Counted from the stretch's first letter, positions 26,074-36,636 are shown. The stretch: DNA of 64,000 nucleotides from Kingella pumchi (GCF_022288825.1 NZ_JAKOOW010000026.1:13501-77500), one strand, 5' to 3'. Notes: a model not told the origin generated them from the sequence alone. Program-made: numbers and translations.

Positions 26074-26823
26074 ATGCCACACTCAATGACGAAAAAATCC
26101 ATCCCCCTGACTTCGCAATGCGCAACCTGCTCGTTCTACGAATTGTGCACGCCGGTTACGCTGGAAAACGGTGAGTTCGAACTTCTGGACGCGGTTGAGC
26201 GCCAGAGCCGCCGGATTAAAAAGGGCGAATATCTGTTTCACGCCGGCGAAGAATTTTCTTCGCTGTTCGCCGTGCGTACCGGTTTTTTCAAAACCACCGT
26301 TACCCTGCAGGACGGGCGCGACCAGGTAACCGGCTTTTTTATGTCCGGCGAGATGATGGGCATGGACGGCATCGGTATGAACCGCTACAGCTGCGATGCC
26401 ATCGCACTGGAAGACAGCGAAGTGTGCGAAGTGCGCTTGGAAAGTCTGGAAGAGGCCGGCCGCCGCGCGCCGAAAATCAACACCCATTTTTTCCGCCTGT
26501 TCAGCAACGAAATCGTGCGCGACCAAAGCGTGATGCTGCTGCTGGGCAATATGCGCGCCGAAGAGCGCCTGGCCGCGTTCCTGCTCAACCTTTCGCAGCG
26601 TTTGCAGCACCGCGGCTTTTCCGCCAGCGATTTTATCCTGCGTATGTCGCGCGACGAAATCGGCAGTTATTTGGGGCTGAAGCTGGAAACCGTCAGCCGC
26701 ACTTTGTCGCGCTTCAACCAAAACGGCTGGATTGCCGTCGATCACAAGCACATCCGTTTATTGCAGCCTCAGGCGCTGCAGGATTTGGTGGCCAGCAGCA
26801 CGAAAGAAGTGAAAACGGGCTGA
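26074..26823 (+). CDS. fnr: FNR oxygen-sensing transcription regulator
   Basis: This 249-residue CRP/FNR-family activator binds a [4Fe-4S] cluster under anaerobiosis and dimerises on DNA. The cluster ligands are visible as Cys16, Cys19, Cys25 (CATCSFYELC) and Cys107 (YSCDAIAL). A beta-roll domain is followed by a long dimer helix (about 135-155, EIVRDQSVMLLLGNM) and a helix-turn-helix whose recognition helix GLKLETVSRTLSRF carries the ExxSR residues that read FNR sites. Two ATGs (26074 and 26086) are possible; neither has a clear ribosome-binding site. Confidence 0.96.
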   Translation: MPHSMTKKSIPLTSQCATCSFYELCTPVTLENGEFELLDAVERQSRRIKKGEYLFHAGEEFSSLFAVRTGFFKTTVTLQDGRDQVTGFFMSGEMMGMDGIGMNRYSCDAIALEDSEVCEVRLESLEEAGRRAPKINTHFFRLFSNEIVRDQSVMLLLGNMRAEERLAAFLLNLSQRLQHRGFSASDFILRMSRDEIGSYLGLKLETVSRTLSRFNQNGWIAVDHKHIRLLQPQALQDLVASSTKEVKTG

Positions 26824-26875
26824 TATTAAACGTTTCTACGGCTTTTTAGGCAGCCTGAAATAGGAAATGTTAATG

Positions 26876-26894
26876 ATTGTTATACTATAACAAT
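26876..26894. promoter_or_regulatory. Zur-box-like palindrome upstream of the zinc dehydrogenase
   Basis: ATTGTTATACTATAACAAT is a perfect palindrome with nine-base arms around a central C. Its core TGTTATACTATAACA fits the meningococcal Zur box as I recall it (TGTTAT-DNH-ATAACA). Its centre lies about 27 bases before the -35 box of the dehydrogenase promoter, a position usual for an activator rather than a repressor. Confidence 0.6.
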
Positions 26895-26911
26895 ATTTAG
26901 TTAATTTTTGT

Positions 26912-26940
26912 TTGACTTTGCGGTTTTTGTGCTTTATAAA
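26912..26940 (+). promoter_or_regulatory. Sigma-70 promoter of the zinc alcohol dehydrogenase
   Basis: TTGACT (26912-26917) and TATAAA (26935-26940) are separated by exactly 17 bases. The expected transcript starts near 26947 and has a leader of about 60 bases with GAAGGAGAG before the ATG at 27007. Confidence 0.75.
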
Positions 26941-27006
26941 CAAGGCAGATAAGCGGGCGTAAAGCCGGTTTGTCTGCCTTGTTTCATTTTTGAAGGAGAG
27001 AATACG

Positions 27007-28047
27007 ATGAAAGCAATGGTTTATCACGGCGCCAACGACATCCGTTTGGAAGAAAAACCCAAACCGCAAATCATTGACCCCACCGACGCAGTAGTGAAAA
27101 TCGTCAAAACCACCATCTGCGGCACCGACTTAGGCATCTGGAAAGGCAAAAACCCCGAAGTGGCCGACGGGCGCATTTTGGGGCATGAAGGCGTCGGCAT
27201 CGTTGAAGAAGTCGGCTCGGCGGTGAAAAACATCAAAGTCGGCGATAAAGTCATCATCTCCTGCGTCAGCAAATGCTGCACCTGCGACTACTGCAAAACC
27301 CAGCTCTATTCCCACTGCCGCAACGGCGGCTGGATACTCGGCTATATGATCGACGGCACGCAGGCCGAATATGTGCGCACGCCCTATGCCGACAACAGCC
27401 TGATCCCGCTGCCTGCCGCCGTGGACGACGAAATCGCCCTGCTGCTGTCCGACATCTTGCCCACCGCCCACGAAATCGGCGTGCAGAGCGGAGACGTCAA
27501 ACCGGGTGACACCGTATTTATCGCCGGCGCCGGCCCTGTGGGCATGTCCGCCCTGCTGACCGCGCAGCTTTACAGCCCCGCCACGATTATCGTCTGCGAT
27601 ATGGACGAAAACCGCCTGAAACTGGCGAAAGAACTGGGCGCCACTCACACCATCAATCCCGCGTCGGGCGACATTTCCCGGCAGATTTTCGCCATCGTCG
27701 GCGAAGACGGCGTCGATTGCGCGATTGAAGCGGTCGGCATTCCCGCCACTTGGGATATGTGCCAAGACATCGTCAAACCCGGCGGCCATATTGCCGTGGT
27801 CGGCGTGCACGGCAAGCCGGTCGATTTCAAACTGGAAAAACTGTGGATCAAAAACCTGGCCATCACCACCGGCCTGGTCAACAGCAACACCACCGAAATG
27901 CTGCTCAAAGCCGTGGCCACCAGCTCGGTGGACTACACCAAAATGCTGACCCACCATTTCAAACTGTCCGAATTGGAAAAAGCCTACGACGTGTTCAAAC
28001 ACGCTTCGGAAAACCAGGCGATGAAAGTGGTGCTGGTCAACGACTAA
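27007..28047 (+). CDS. Zinc-dependent alcohol dehydrogenase
   Basis: The 346-residue enzyme is a medium-chain dehydrogenase oxidising alcohols or reducing aldehydes with NAD(H). Catalytic zinc ligands are Cys38, His60 and Glu61 (TTICGTDLG and LGHEGVG). The structural zinc is held by Cys90, Cys93, Cys96 and Cys104. The Rossmann motif is GAGPVGMSA near residue 176, with Asp in VCDMDENR favouring NAD. A strong ribosome-binding site precedes the ATG. It needs at least two zinc ions per subunit, which fits the Zur-like site upstream. Confidence 0.93.
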   Translation: MKAMVYHGANDIRLEEKPKPQIIDPTDAVVKIVKTTICGTDLGIWKGKNPEVADGRILGHEGVGIVEEVGSAVKNIKVGDKVIISCVSKCCTCDYCKTQLYSHCRNGGWILGYMIDGTQAEYVRTPYADNSLIPLPAAVDDEIALLLSDILPTAHEIGVQSGDVKPGDTVFIAGAGPVGMSALLTAQLYSPATIIVCDMDENRLKLAKELGATHTINPASGDISRQIFAIVGEDGVDCAIEAVGIPATWDMCQDIVKPGGHIAVVGVHGKPVDFKLEKLWIKNLAITTGLVNSNTTEMLLKAVATSSVDYTKMLTHHFKLSELEKAYDVFKHASENQAMKVVLVND

Positions 28048-28069
28048 ATTCCTGCTCTAGGTAAAACAT

Positions 28070-28102
28070 CAGGCAGCCTGAAAAGTTTTCAGGCTGCCTG
28101 AA
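28070..28102. terminator. DUS inverted-pair hairpin after the dehydrogenase
   Basis: CAGGCAGCCTGAAAA and TTTTCAGGCTGCCTG are perfect complements separated by a G. There is no long T run after it, so efficiency is uncertain. Confidence 0.6.
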
Positions 28103-28204
28103 GCGTGTTTGCAACATTATCAAAGCGGCCGCAGCGCCATGCTTTACAGCATGGAGCGTCCTTTTTACAATGCCGCCTTTAATAAAATTAACATAGGTAA
28201 AATA

Positions 28205-29134
28205 ATGTCCTTACGCTTCCGATTATCCGTTTTGTGCACCGCATTGGCGCTGGCCGTCGTAGCCGCGCCGCCGGCGTTTGCCGCTAAAAAAGCCCCTGCT
28301 GAAACTCCGACTGCAGCGTCTGACAGCAGCGCCGACAGCGCAAAAGAACAATTATTAAACGACATCCAGCAGAGGGCGCAGTCCGGGCCCAAAGTGATTG
28401 ATTTGGGCATGCAGGGCAAGCTGAAGCTGCCCAAAGGCATGGTATTTATCGGCCGGGACGATGCCAACCTGCTGATGCAGATGGGGGGAAACAGCGAAAA
28501 CCCCAACCGCTACGGTTTGGTGTTACCCGAGCAGGATGATGAGGATTGGTTGGTCGATCTGAACTACGTCGATTCGGGCTACATCAAGGACGACGATGCC
28601 AAAGACTGGGATACCGCCCATATGCTCGAAGCGCTCAAAGAAGGCAACGAAGAGCAGAACAAAGTACGCAAGGCCAAGGGCATTGCCGAAATCGAAACCC
28701 ACGGCTGGATCGAGCAGCCGCACTATGATGCCGCCACACACCGCCTGATTTGGTCGATCGACGTCCATGAAAAAGGCAAAGCTGATGACAACCCCGCGGT
28801 AAACTACAACACCTACGCGCTCGGCCGCAAAGGCTACATCAATCTGACCCTGGTTACCGACAGCAAAGACATCGCCAAATACAAACCGGTGGCGCAGCAG
28901 CTTCTGGCCGACATCGAATTCAACCAGGGCGAGCGCTATGCCGACTACAACGCCGCCACCGACAAGGTCGCCGAATACGGCCTGGCCGCGCTGGTGGGCG
29001 GCGTGGCGGCGAAAAAACTCGGTCTGCTGGCGGTGATCGGCGCCTTTCTCGCCAAAGCCGGCAAATTCCTGATTATCGGCGCCGTGGCCGTCGGCGGCGC
29101 GATCAAATCCTGGCTCGGCCGCCGCCGCGGCTGA
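28205..29134 (+). CDS. DUF2167 family membrane-associated protein
   Basis: The start at 28205 gives a signal peptide (MSLRFRLSVLCTALALAVV, cleavage near AFA-A), so the protein is exported. The 309-residue product shows the DUF2167 pattern: a GxMxLKLPKGMVFIGRDDAN segment near residue 80, DEDWLVDLNYVDSGYIKDDDA and HRLIWSIDVHEKG. Near the C-terminus a hydrophobic region of about 40 residues (from residue 260) makes two possible membrane spans, ending in a basic tail WLGRRRG. The family has no established function. Confidence 0.9.
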   Translation: MSLRFRLSVLCTALALAVVAAPPAFAAKKAPAETPTAASDSSADSAKEQLLNDIQQRAQSGPKVIDLGMQGKLKLPKGMVFIGRDDANLLMQMGGNSENPNRYGLVLPEQDDEDWLVDLNYVDSGYIKDDDAKDWDTAHMLEALKEGNEEQNKVRKAKGIAEIETHGWIEQPHYDAATHRLIWSIDVHEKGKADDNPAVNYNTYALGRKGYINLTLVTDSKDIAKYKPVAQQLLADIEFNQGERYADYNAATDKVAEYGLAALVGGVAAKKLGLLAVIGAFLAKAGKFLIIGAVAVGGAIKSWLGRRRG

Positions 29135-29244
29135 TTTTCCCGCTTCAGGCAGCCTGAAAAAAGGGCAGGGCGCTGCCGTTTGGTTTCGCCACCGCTTTTT
29201 CAGGCTGCCTGAAAACTGTTTTCTCCCTTGTTACGGAGTTTTGG

Positions 29245-30136
<892 letters not shown>

Positions 30137-30150
<14 letters not shown>

Positions 30151-31096
30151 GCCGGCCGCGTCCCTGCGTTTTGACAGCGAAGCGCTGCTGGCGCGCCGCC
30201 ACATCCGCCTGCGCCCGACCCGTTTGTGTCTGACGCTGGCGGTTTTGGCTTTTGCGGTGTGGGTGGCGGCGGTCAATTACCAGGTCAATCTCGCCTATGC
30301 CGTGTGTTTTTGGATTGCCGGCTTTACCGCCGTTTCCGCGCTGATGACCCTGCGCCAGCTGCTCGGCCTGCGCATCGGCGCCGTTTACCGCGGCGAAGTG
30401 TTTGCCGGCGACACCGCCGAAGTCAGTCTCAGCATCAGCGGCGGCAAACGGCCGCGGCTGTTTTGGTTTCATGCCGAAACACGGCCGGACGAAGAAGAAG
30501 ACGATACCGCCGCCGATAAGCTGTGGCAGCGCTGCGAAACCGCTGATAATGCCGATTTCAGGCTGCCCTGGCCGATTAAAGTGGTGCGCCGCGGCCCCTT
30601 TCCCGAGCCGCTGTGTTTCACCCTGGCCACCAGCGCGCCTTTCGGTTTGTTTTACGCCGAATGCCTGCTCGAATGGCAGACCGACGCGCTGGTCTATCCC
30701 GCGCCGCTGGCGCACAGCCTTGACCATGCCGGCAGCGGCAGCGATCCCGAGCAACCGCCCGATCGCGCCGGTTTGAACGGTGAAGATTTGGCCTATCTCA
30801 AGCCCCATCAAAACGGCGCTTCGCTGCAGCACGTTGCCTGGAAGCAATACGCCAAGCGCGGCGAAATGCTCGACAAAGTTTTCGACCAGGCGCCGCCGGT
30901 GCCCGTCAGCCGCACCATTTCCTACCGCGACTACCCCGCCGCCACCCAGCGCGACCGCCTGGCATCGCTGCTTGCCCACCGCGTGCTCGAAGCCGAACGC
31001 AGCGGCAGCCCCTATCTGCTCGAATTGCCCGCGCAAAGCCTGCCGCCGCAAAACGGCCAGCGCGAAAAAGCCTTAAGCGCGCTGGCGCTGATGTAG
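30137..31096 (+). CDS. DUF58 domain protein, MoxR partner
   Basis: This 319-residue protein starts inside the end of the MoxR gene (ATG at 30137). Two hydrophobic segments (about residues 29-60) anchor it in the membrane; the rest holds the DUF58 motif NGEDLAYLKPHQNGASLQHVAWKQYAKRGEML. The usual third member of such loci, a transglutaminase-domain protein, does not follow; the next 480 bases are repeats. Function is unknown, probably in envelope assembly or stress. Confidence 0.92.
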
Positions 31097-31140
31097 GCAG
31101 CCTGAAAGGATAGCCAGAGAAAACAGCTGTCGTTATGGCA

Positions 31141-31178
31141 AAAGGCAGCCTGAAAAGTTTTCAGGCTGCCTTTTTTGT
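31141..31178 (+). terminator. DUS inverted-pair terminator after the DUF58 gene
   Basis: AAAGGCAGCCTGAAAA and TTTTCAGGCTGCCTTT pair perfectly, followed by further T residues. Confidence 0.85.
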
Positions 31179-31287
31179 TTGCGGAAATAACGGCAAGGTC
31201 TGCTTTCAGGCTGCCTTTTCCGTATTCAAAGCAGCCTGAAAGCCTTTTGCATCGGCTTTCAGGCTGCTTTGAATGAACAGCAGGCGC

Positions 31288-31390
31288 GTAGGTCAGATAC
31301 TTGTATCCGACAAGATTGCAAATAGGCAGGCAAGCTGAAACAACGCAGATTTCCCTTCGGGGAAACATCGGATTCGAGCATTCGACCTAC
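31288..31390. repeat. REP-like inverted pair, family 1
   Basis: The left end GTAGGTCAGATACTTGTATC and the right end GATTCGAGCATTCGACCTAC are imperfect inverted repeats of about 22 bases. The unit is 103 bases long, the same as the family 3 unit at 7277-7379. Confidence 0.6.
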
Positions 31391-31458
31391 TCCCAAACCA
31401 TCCTATCCAATCGGGTATTTTTCAGGCTGCTTTGTTCCAAGCAGCCTGAAAGCAAGCG

Positions 31459-31524
31459 TAAGTTGGGTGGTTAAACCCAACTTCTCCGATGCCAAAAGAT
31501 ATGTTGGGGCGCGACCCAAGCTAC
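31459..31524. repeat. REP-like element, family 2, second copy
   Basis: AGTTGGGTGGTTAAACCCAA on the left and GACCCAAGCTAC on the right match the copy at 3802-3867 in layout and length. Confidence 0.55.
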
Positions 31525-31527
31525 AAC

Positions 31528-31566
31528 GCAAAGGCAGCCTGAAAACCTTTCAGGCTGCCTTTTGTT
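31528..31566 (-). terminator. DUS inverted-pair terminator after the carbonic anhydrase gene
   Basis: AAAGGCAGCCTGAAAACC faces TTTCAGGCTGCCTTTTG just beyond the 3' end of the minus-strand gene. Confidence 0.75.
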
Positions 31567-31584
31567 GCCGCCGGATTTGCGTAT

Positions 31585-32157
31585 TCAGCGGCCGCAGCTG
31601 CACGAGCCGCTGTCCACCACCGTCAGCTTGCCGGTGGTCGGGTGGATGACCAGGCCGTGCACCTGCACCGAGGCGGGCATCAGCGGATGGCAGCGGATTT
31701 GTTTGACGGTGTGGCGCACGCTGTCTTCCACGTTGTCAAAACCGGTCAGCCAGGTATCCAGATGGATGCCGGCGTGGCGCAGGGTGGTAATGCGGTCTTC
31801 GGGAATGCCGGCGGCGCGCGCCTGTTCGAGAAAGTCCTGCGGGTTCATGCCGCGCATGCCGCAGTCGTGATGGGCGACGACCATAATCTCTTCAACGTGC
31901 AATTCCAGCACCGCCACCAGCAGCGAGCGCATCACCGAACCCCACGGGTGGCTGACCACCGCGCCGGCGTTTTTAATCAGCTTGGCATCGCCGTTTTTCA
32001 GACCGAGCGCGGCCGGCAGCAGCTTGATCATGCGGGTGTCCATGCACGAAAGAATCGCCAGCCGGCGGTCGGGAAATTTATCGGTAAAAAATTCGGCGTA
32101 GGCGCCGGACTCCACAAATTCTTCGTTGTGGGCGAGGATTTGTTCCAGTTGCGACAT
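31585..32157 (-). CDS. Beta-class carbonic anhydrase
   Basis: This zinc enzyme interconverts carbon dioxide and bicarbonate in the cytoplasm. The 190-residue length and the motifs SCMDTRM (zinc ligand Cys38 and the Asp40/Arg42 dyad) and AHHDCGM (zinc ligands His96 and Cys99) are those of the beta class. The tail SGSCSCGR contains two extra Cys. A TATAAT box lies on the minus strand at 32195-32190, about 33 bases before the start codon. Confidence 0.95.
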   Translation of the reverse strand: MSQLEQILAHNEEFVESGAYAEFFTDKFPDRRLAILSCMDTRMIKLLPAALGLKNGDAKLIKNAGAVVSHPWGSVMRSLLVAVLELHVEEIMVVAHHDCGMRGMNPQDFLEQARAAGIPEDRITTLRHAGIHLDTWLTGFDNVEDSVRHTVKQIRCHPLMPASVQVHGLVIHPTTGKLTVVDSGSCSCGR

Positions 32158-32189
32158 CTGTGTGTTTCCTTGAAGTTTGTGCGGCCGCG

Positions 32190-32195
32190 ATTATA
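32190..32195 (-). promoter_or_regulatory. -10 box of the carbonic anhydrase gene
   Basis: On the minus strand the sequence reads TTCGCTATAATCGCGGCC. The same CGC-TATAAT-GCG context recurs before ubiB (44815-44810), the phospholipase D-type gene (54921-54916) and others. Confidence 0.5.
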
Positions 32196-32301
32196 GCGAA
32201 ACGGCAGCCCTTGCGCCGCCCGAAAATACCCCGCGCGGCAAACGTTAAAGCAGCCTGAAAAGCCGGCGGGCGTTTTCAGGCTGCCTGGGGGCGGGGCGCG
32301 C

Positions 32302-32916
32302 TTACTGGCTCAGCACGTCCACGCCTTTGGGCGGGGTGAATTTGAAATGGCCGCGTGAGAGGCTGGGCTTGGTGTTGATGCCGCCAAAGCGGATGGTGGT
32401 TTGGTTGCCGAAGCTGTCTTTCAGCTCCATCGCGCTCAAAACGTCGCCCTTAAAGCCGATGCGGATAAACTGGTAGCCGGCGTTGTTGCGCTTGGGCGTG
32501 GCCAGCACATAGTCGATGCCGTTGCTGCTGCCGTCTTCCTTGAGCGTGTAGCTGCTCTCGAGCGCGTCTTTGTTCGACAAAATCGCCGCCGGGCTGTCGC
32601 CAATGGTCTGGTCCTGGCCGGACTTGGTTACCTGCTTCAATTCGGTGTCGTAGAGCCAGATGGTTTTGCCGTCGCCCACGATTACCTGCTCGTAAGGCTT
32701 GTTGTAGGTCCATTTGAACAGGCCGGGGCGCAGGATTTGGAAGCTGCCCGAGCTGCTTTGCGTTTTCTTTTTCGATTTGACGGTTTGGCTGAAGCTGCCG
32801 CTGATGCCGTCGGTATCTGCATTGAATTTCTTCAGCGCGTCCACCGCACCGGCCTGGGCGGCGGCAGAAGCGGCCAGCACGGCGGCGGCCAGAACGGTTT
32901 TCCAGATGGGTTTCAT
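32302..32916 (-). CDS. lolA: Outer-membrane lipoprotein carrier LolA
   Basis: LolA shuttles lipoproteins across the periplasm to LolB. The start is set at the ATG ending at 32916, which has GGAGAG upstream and a typical signal peptide (MKPIWKTVLAAAVLAASAAA, cleavage near AQA-G). The mature part has the LolA open-barrel pattern: GISGSFSQTVKSKK, SSGSFQILRPGLFKWTYNKPYEQ, DGKTIWLYDTELKQVT. The total is 204 residues. Confidence 0.95.
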   Translation of the reverse strand: MKPIWKTVLAAAVLAASAAAQAGAVDALKKFNADTDGISGSFSQTVKSKKKTQSSSGSFQILRPGLFKWTYNKPYEQVIVGDGKTIWLYDTELKQVTKSGQDQTIGDSPAAILSNKDALESSYTLKEDGSSNGIDYVLATPKRNNAGYQFIRIGFKGDVLSAMELKDSFGNQTTIRFGGINTKPSLSRGHFKFTPPKGVDVLSQ

Positions 32917-33201
32917 AGCGTCTCTCCGGTTGCGGAACAAACGGCCGGCGCCTGCCGGCCACAAACGGCGCGCATCTTAACATTTCAGGCAGCCTGAAAC
33001 ACGCCGCCGCGCTGTGTAAAGGCCGGATGCTGCGGCAATTTGCTGTTTTTCCGCTGAAAAAGCGCGGATTTTTAACTAAAATTTAAACCCCAAAGGCAGC
33101 CTGAAAACGCATTCGGCGGCCGTTTGCAGCCGTTCAAACCGGTTTCAGGCTGCCGCTGCTTGGGGTATATTGCCCGTTTTTCAGCCATCGGGAAAACGGA
33201 T

Positions 33202-33870
33202 ATGCAAGAAACAGGCAGCCTGAAAATCGTTTACAGCGTTAGCGAGCGCGAGCGTGCGCGCCTGACCCGGCGCATGTGCGCCTATATACCCAAGCGCGAC
33301 AAACGCCGCCGGCTTGCCGTTTCCCTGCTGGTGACAGCGCTGCTGCTGGTGCTGTATTACGGTTTTTTCCACAACTGGCAGGCGGCTTTGGACTATCTGG
33401 GGAGCGTTGGAGAAGACGTTTGCGAAGCGCTGTGCGACGAAAGCGGGCAGACCGCAGAAGATTGGGACGGCCTGATCAGCGGCGCCGCGGCTGCCCGCAG
33501 CCATGTGGCCGGCCTGATGTATTGGATGGCGGCGCTGGTGCTGTTTGTCTCTTTCTATATGAACTGGAGCTGGCGCAAGCATATCGCATCGCTGTTTGAT
33601 TCGCTTGAGGGCAAACAGTTTTCGCTGGAAATCGGCGCCGACGGCCTGCTGCATACCGTCGGCAGCGATGTGCGGCTGTTTTACCGCTGGCCGGCGGTGC
33701 TGCGGATAATCCGCGATGGCGAATGCTTGCTGTTTTATATCAGCCGCCACACCGCCTATTTCGTTCCCGCCGAATGCTTTGCCGATGTCGCAGCGGCCGA
33801 TGCTTTTTACCGCCAGGCGCAGGCGTTTAAGGAAGCGGCCGCAGCGCAAAAGCAGCCTGAAAACGGCTAA
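33202..33870 (+). CDS. YcxB-like membrane protein
   Basis: The 222-residue protein has two transmembrane segments (about residues 39-55 and 108-125) and a C-terminal YcxB-like domain, seen as LLHTVGSDVRLFYRWPAVLRIIRDGECLLFYISRHTAYFVPAECF. An extracytoplasmic loop of about 50 residues holds two Cys (EDVCEALCDE). The start at 33202 is the first ATG after the likely leader. DUS sequence is translated at both ends (ETGSLK and KQPENG). Function is unknown. Confidence 0.82.
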   Translation: MQETGSLKIVYSVSERERARLTRRMCAYIPKRDKRRRLAVSLLVTALLLVLYYGFFHNWQAALDYLGSVGEDVCEALCDESGQTAEDWDGLISGAAAARSHVAGLMYWMAALVLFVSFYMNWSWRKHIASLFDSLEGKQFSLEIGADGLLHTVGSDVRLFYRWPAVLRIIRDGECLLFYISRHTAYFVPAECFADVAAADAFYRQAQAFKEAAAAQKQPENG

Positions 33871-33883
33871 AACCCCCAAATAC

Positions 33884-33920
33884 AAGGCAGCCTGAAAAGT
33901 TTTAAACACTTTTCAGGCTG
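33884..33920. terminator. DUS inverted-pair hairpin between the YcxB-like gene and kdsA
   Basis: AAGGCAGCCTGAAAAGT and ACTTTTCAGGCTGCTTTTT pair around TTTAAAC, with T-rich sequence after. It can serve both convergent genes. Confidence 0.8.
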
Positions 33921-33950
33921 CTTTTTCGCTTTCAGGCTGCCTTTGGCCGT

Positions 33951-34850
<900 letters not shown>

Positions 34851-35339
34851 TCAGGCTGCCTGACGGTCGATTTTACGGATTTGGCGGCGGATGTGCACGC
34901 TGCCGGGCAGGCGGCCGACCGGCCAGCGCAAAATGGCAACGCCGGCGGCTGCGGTGGCGCGGTTTTTGCGGTGGTCGGCTTCCTGGCGCTCGGGCAGCTC
35001 GTGGCTGGCGTCGTCGATTTCGATGGCGGCCAGCGGCGTGCCGTCGGTGCGGCAGATGACGAAATCGTAGCTCAGGCGGCTGATGAAGTTGAACCAGTAA
35101 TAGGTTTCTTTGTTTTTCGGCACTTCGAGCACGCGCGAGACCTGCACCTGCGGAAAAACCATATAGTCGGGCAGGGCGTCGAGCAGCAGGGCGTAGGCGT
35201 CCATCTCGCTGTCGGTCATCAGCGGCCGGCGGCTGTAGGGCAGTTTTCCATTGCCTTCGAAAGGATTGCGCTTGCGCCGCCGCCAAAACCACCACAAAAG
35301 CGCCGCGCAAACGGCGGCGATCACATAGGCGAAAATCAT
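34851..35339 (-). CDS. DUF2726 protein with N-terminal membrane segment
   Basis: The 162-residue protein has one N-terminal transmembrane helix (MIFAYVIAAVCAALLWWF) and a cytoplasmic DUF2726 domain. That domain has a restriction-endonuclease-like look: FISRLSYDFVICRTDG, then AAIEIDDASHELPERQEADHRKN, in which Asp and Glu-x-Asp could be the core of a PD-(D/E)xK-type fold. The stop is part of a DUS (Arg-Gln-Ala-Ala end). Function is unknown. It lies 46 bases after ruvX on the same strand. Confidence 0.85.
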   Translation of the reverse strand: MIFAYVIAAVCAALLWWFWRRRKRNPFEGNGKLPYSRRPLMTDSEMDAYALLLDALPDYMVFPQVQVSRVLEVPKNKETYYWFNFISRLSYDFVICRTDGTPLAAIEIDDASHELPERQEADHRKNRATAAAGVAILRWPVGRLPGSVHIRRQIRKIDRQAA

Positions 35340-35385
35340 CGGCGGCTCCGGCGGCTTTCAGGCTGCCTGCAAAGCGGGGCGGGGT

Positions 35386-35871
35386 TTAGGGGCATGGCGC
35401 GTCCTGCGGGCTGTCGGCAGCGTCGCCGTGGTAATACTCGGCGGCGCCGCTGTGGAAAAAACTTTCCAAAATCGCCTGCGCGGCCACTTGGTCGAGCACG
35501 GCTTTGCGCTTTTTGCCGTATACCTGAGCTTCGGAGAGCAACGCTTCGGCATGCAGCGACGAGAGCCGCTCGTCCGCCCAATACACCGGCAGAGCGAAGC
35601 GGCGGTGCAGGCGGCGGCCGAATTTGCGTGCCAGTTCGGTCATGCGGTGCTCGCCGCCGTCGGTGTAAACCGGCAGGCCGACCAGAAGGCAGACCGGCTG
35701 CCATTCGGCTACCAGTTTGGCGATGGCGGCGAATTTTTCTTCATTGCTGCGGCCGCTGACAGTGGCCAGCGGGTGGGCGATGGCCAAAGCGCACTCGCCC
35801 TGCGCCACGCCGATGCGGCTTTCGCCGAAATCAAAGGCCAGGCAGCAGCCTTGCGCGGGCGCCTTATGCAT
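35386..35871 (-). CDS. ruvX: Holliday junction resolvase-like protein RuvX (YqgF)
   Basis: The start is placed at the ATG ending at 35871 ([21 protein letters not shown]), eight bases inside the algH gene. The 161-residue RNase H-fold protein has the catalytic Asp in [10 protein letters not shown], a Glu/Asp-rich WADERLSS and [13 protein letters not shown] at the third acidic position. The family takes part in maturation of the 5' end of 16S rRNA. The algH-ruvX gene pair is conserved in many proteobacteria. Confidence 0.94.
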   Translation of the reverse strand: MHKAPAQGCCLAFDFGESRIGVAQGECALAIAHPLATVSGRSNEEKFAAIAKLVAEWQPVCLLVGLPVYTDGGEHRMTELARKFGRRLHRRFALPVYWADERLSSLHAEALLSEAQVYGKKRKAVLDQVAAQAILESFFHSGAAEYYHGDAADSPQDAPCP

Positions 35872-36409
35872 GGCCGACGGCTCCGCTGAGCATTTCGCTG
35901 CGGATGCCGAGTTTGGAGAGCGCGGCGTCGTAGCGTTTGTGGGCGGGGAGTTTGAACAGGATGTCTTCGTCGGCAGCCACGGTGAGCCAGGAGTTTTTTG
36001 CCAGCTCGCGCTCAAGCTGGCCGCCCGTCCACAAGGAGCAGCCGATGGTCAGCAGCACGTCTTGGACGGCGTCGCCGTCCATATTTTCGATGATGTCGCG
36101 CGAGGTGGTCAGCGCCAGATGGTCGTTTACTTTCAGGCTGCTTTGCCAATGACCGGCCGGCGTGTGCAGCACAAAACCGCGCTCGGTCTGCACCGGCCCG
36201 CCGACCATCACGTATTCGCTGCGAAAACGCGGCGGCGTGGCTTTGCCGGTGGCGGCGAACACGACTTCCATATTGATGGGCGAGGGCTTGTTCACAATCA
36301 CGCCGGTGGCGCCTTCGCTGTTGTGCTCGCAAAGATAGACCAGGCTGCCTTCGAACATCGGGTCGTCGAGCGAGGGCATGGCGATCAGAAAATGGTTGCT
36401 CAGATTCAT
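35864..36409 (-). CDS. algH: AlgH/YqgE family protein (DUF179)
   Basis: The 181-residue protein has the characteristic N-terminus [41 protein letters not shown] and a [13 protein letters not shown] segment. It is cytoplasmic and has no well-settled biochemical role. It overlaps ruvX by eight bases. Confidence 0.95.
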   Translation of the reverse strand: MNLSNHFLIAMPSLDDPMFEGSLVYLCEHNSEGATGVIVNKPSPINMEVVFAATGKATPPRFRSEYVMVGGPVQTERGFVLHTPAGHWQSSLKVNDHLALTTSRDIIENMDGDAVQDVLLTIGCSLWTGGQLERELAKNSWLTVAADEDILFKLPAHKRYDAALSKLGIRSEMLSGAVGHA

Positions 36410-36576
36410 ATCGTGTCGTGTGTTTCAAACGTTTGGCCGCGATAATGGGGCTGGCGGCGCGCTTTTGCAAGCGTCGGATGTCAAACGGCGGCCGTACCGC
36501 GCCGCGCTTTGGCAGTAAAACTCTATCCGCAAAAGCAGCCTGAAACGGCATTTCTGCACGGATTAGCAGATTTATG

Positions 36577-36582
36577 TATAAT
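36577..36582 (+). promoter_or_regulatory. -10 box before the HTH-UbiX fusion gene
   Basis: TATAAT in ATGTATAATACCGG lies 55 bases before the ATG. The -35 region is weak. The ribosome-binding site is ATAGGAGTATCC. Confidence 0.5.
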
Positions 36583-36636
36583 ACCGGACAGCAAATTCGT
36601 ATGTTCTGATTGTTATCCATATAGGAGTATCCAACC

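Larger units (their letters stand above)
31097..31584. other. Repeat-rich gap without genes
   Basis: This gap holds a DUS inverted-pair terminator (31141-31176), further DUS copies in both orientations (31203-31268, 31421-31450), a REP-like inverted pair (31288-31390), a family 2 REP-like element (31459-31524), and a final DUS pair (31530-31565) serving the convergent carbonic anhydrase gene. No coding frame is convincing. Confidence 0.7.

Noticed and set aside
31097..31584. A CRISPR array
   Set aside because: The repeated 12-mers are uptake sequences with irregular spacing and mixed orientation; no regular repeat-spacer structure or cas genes are present.
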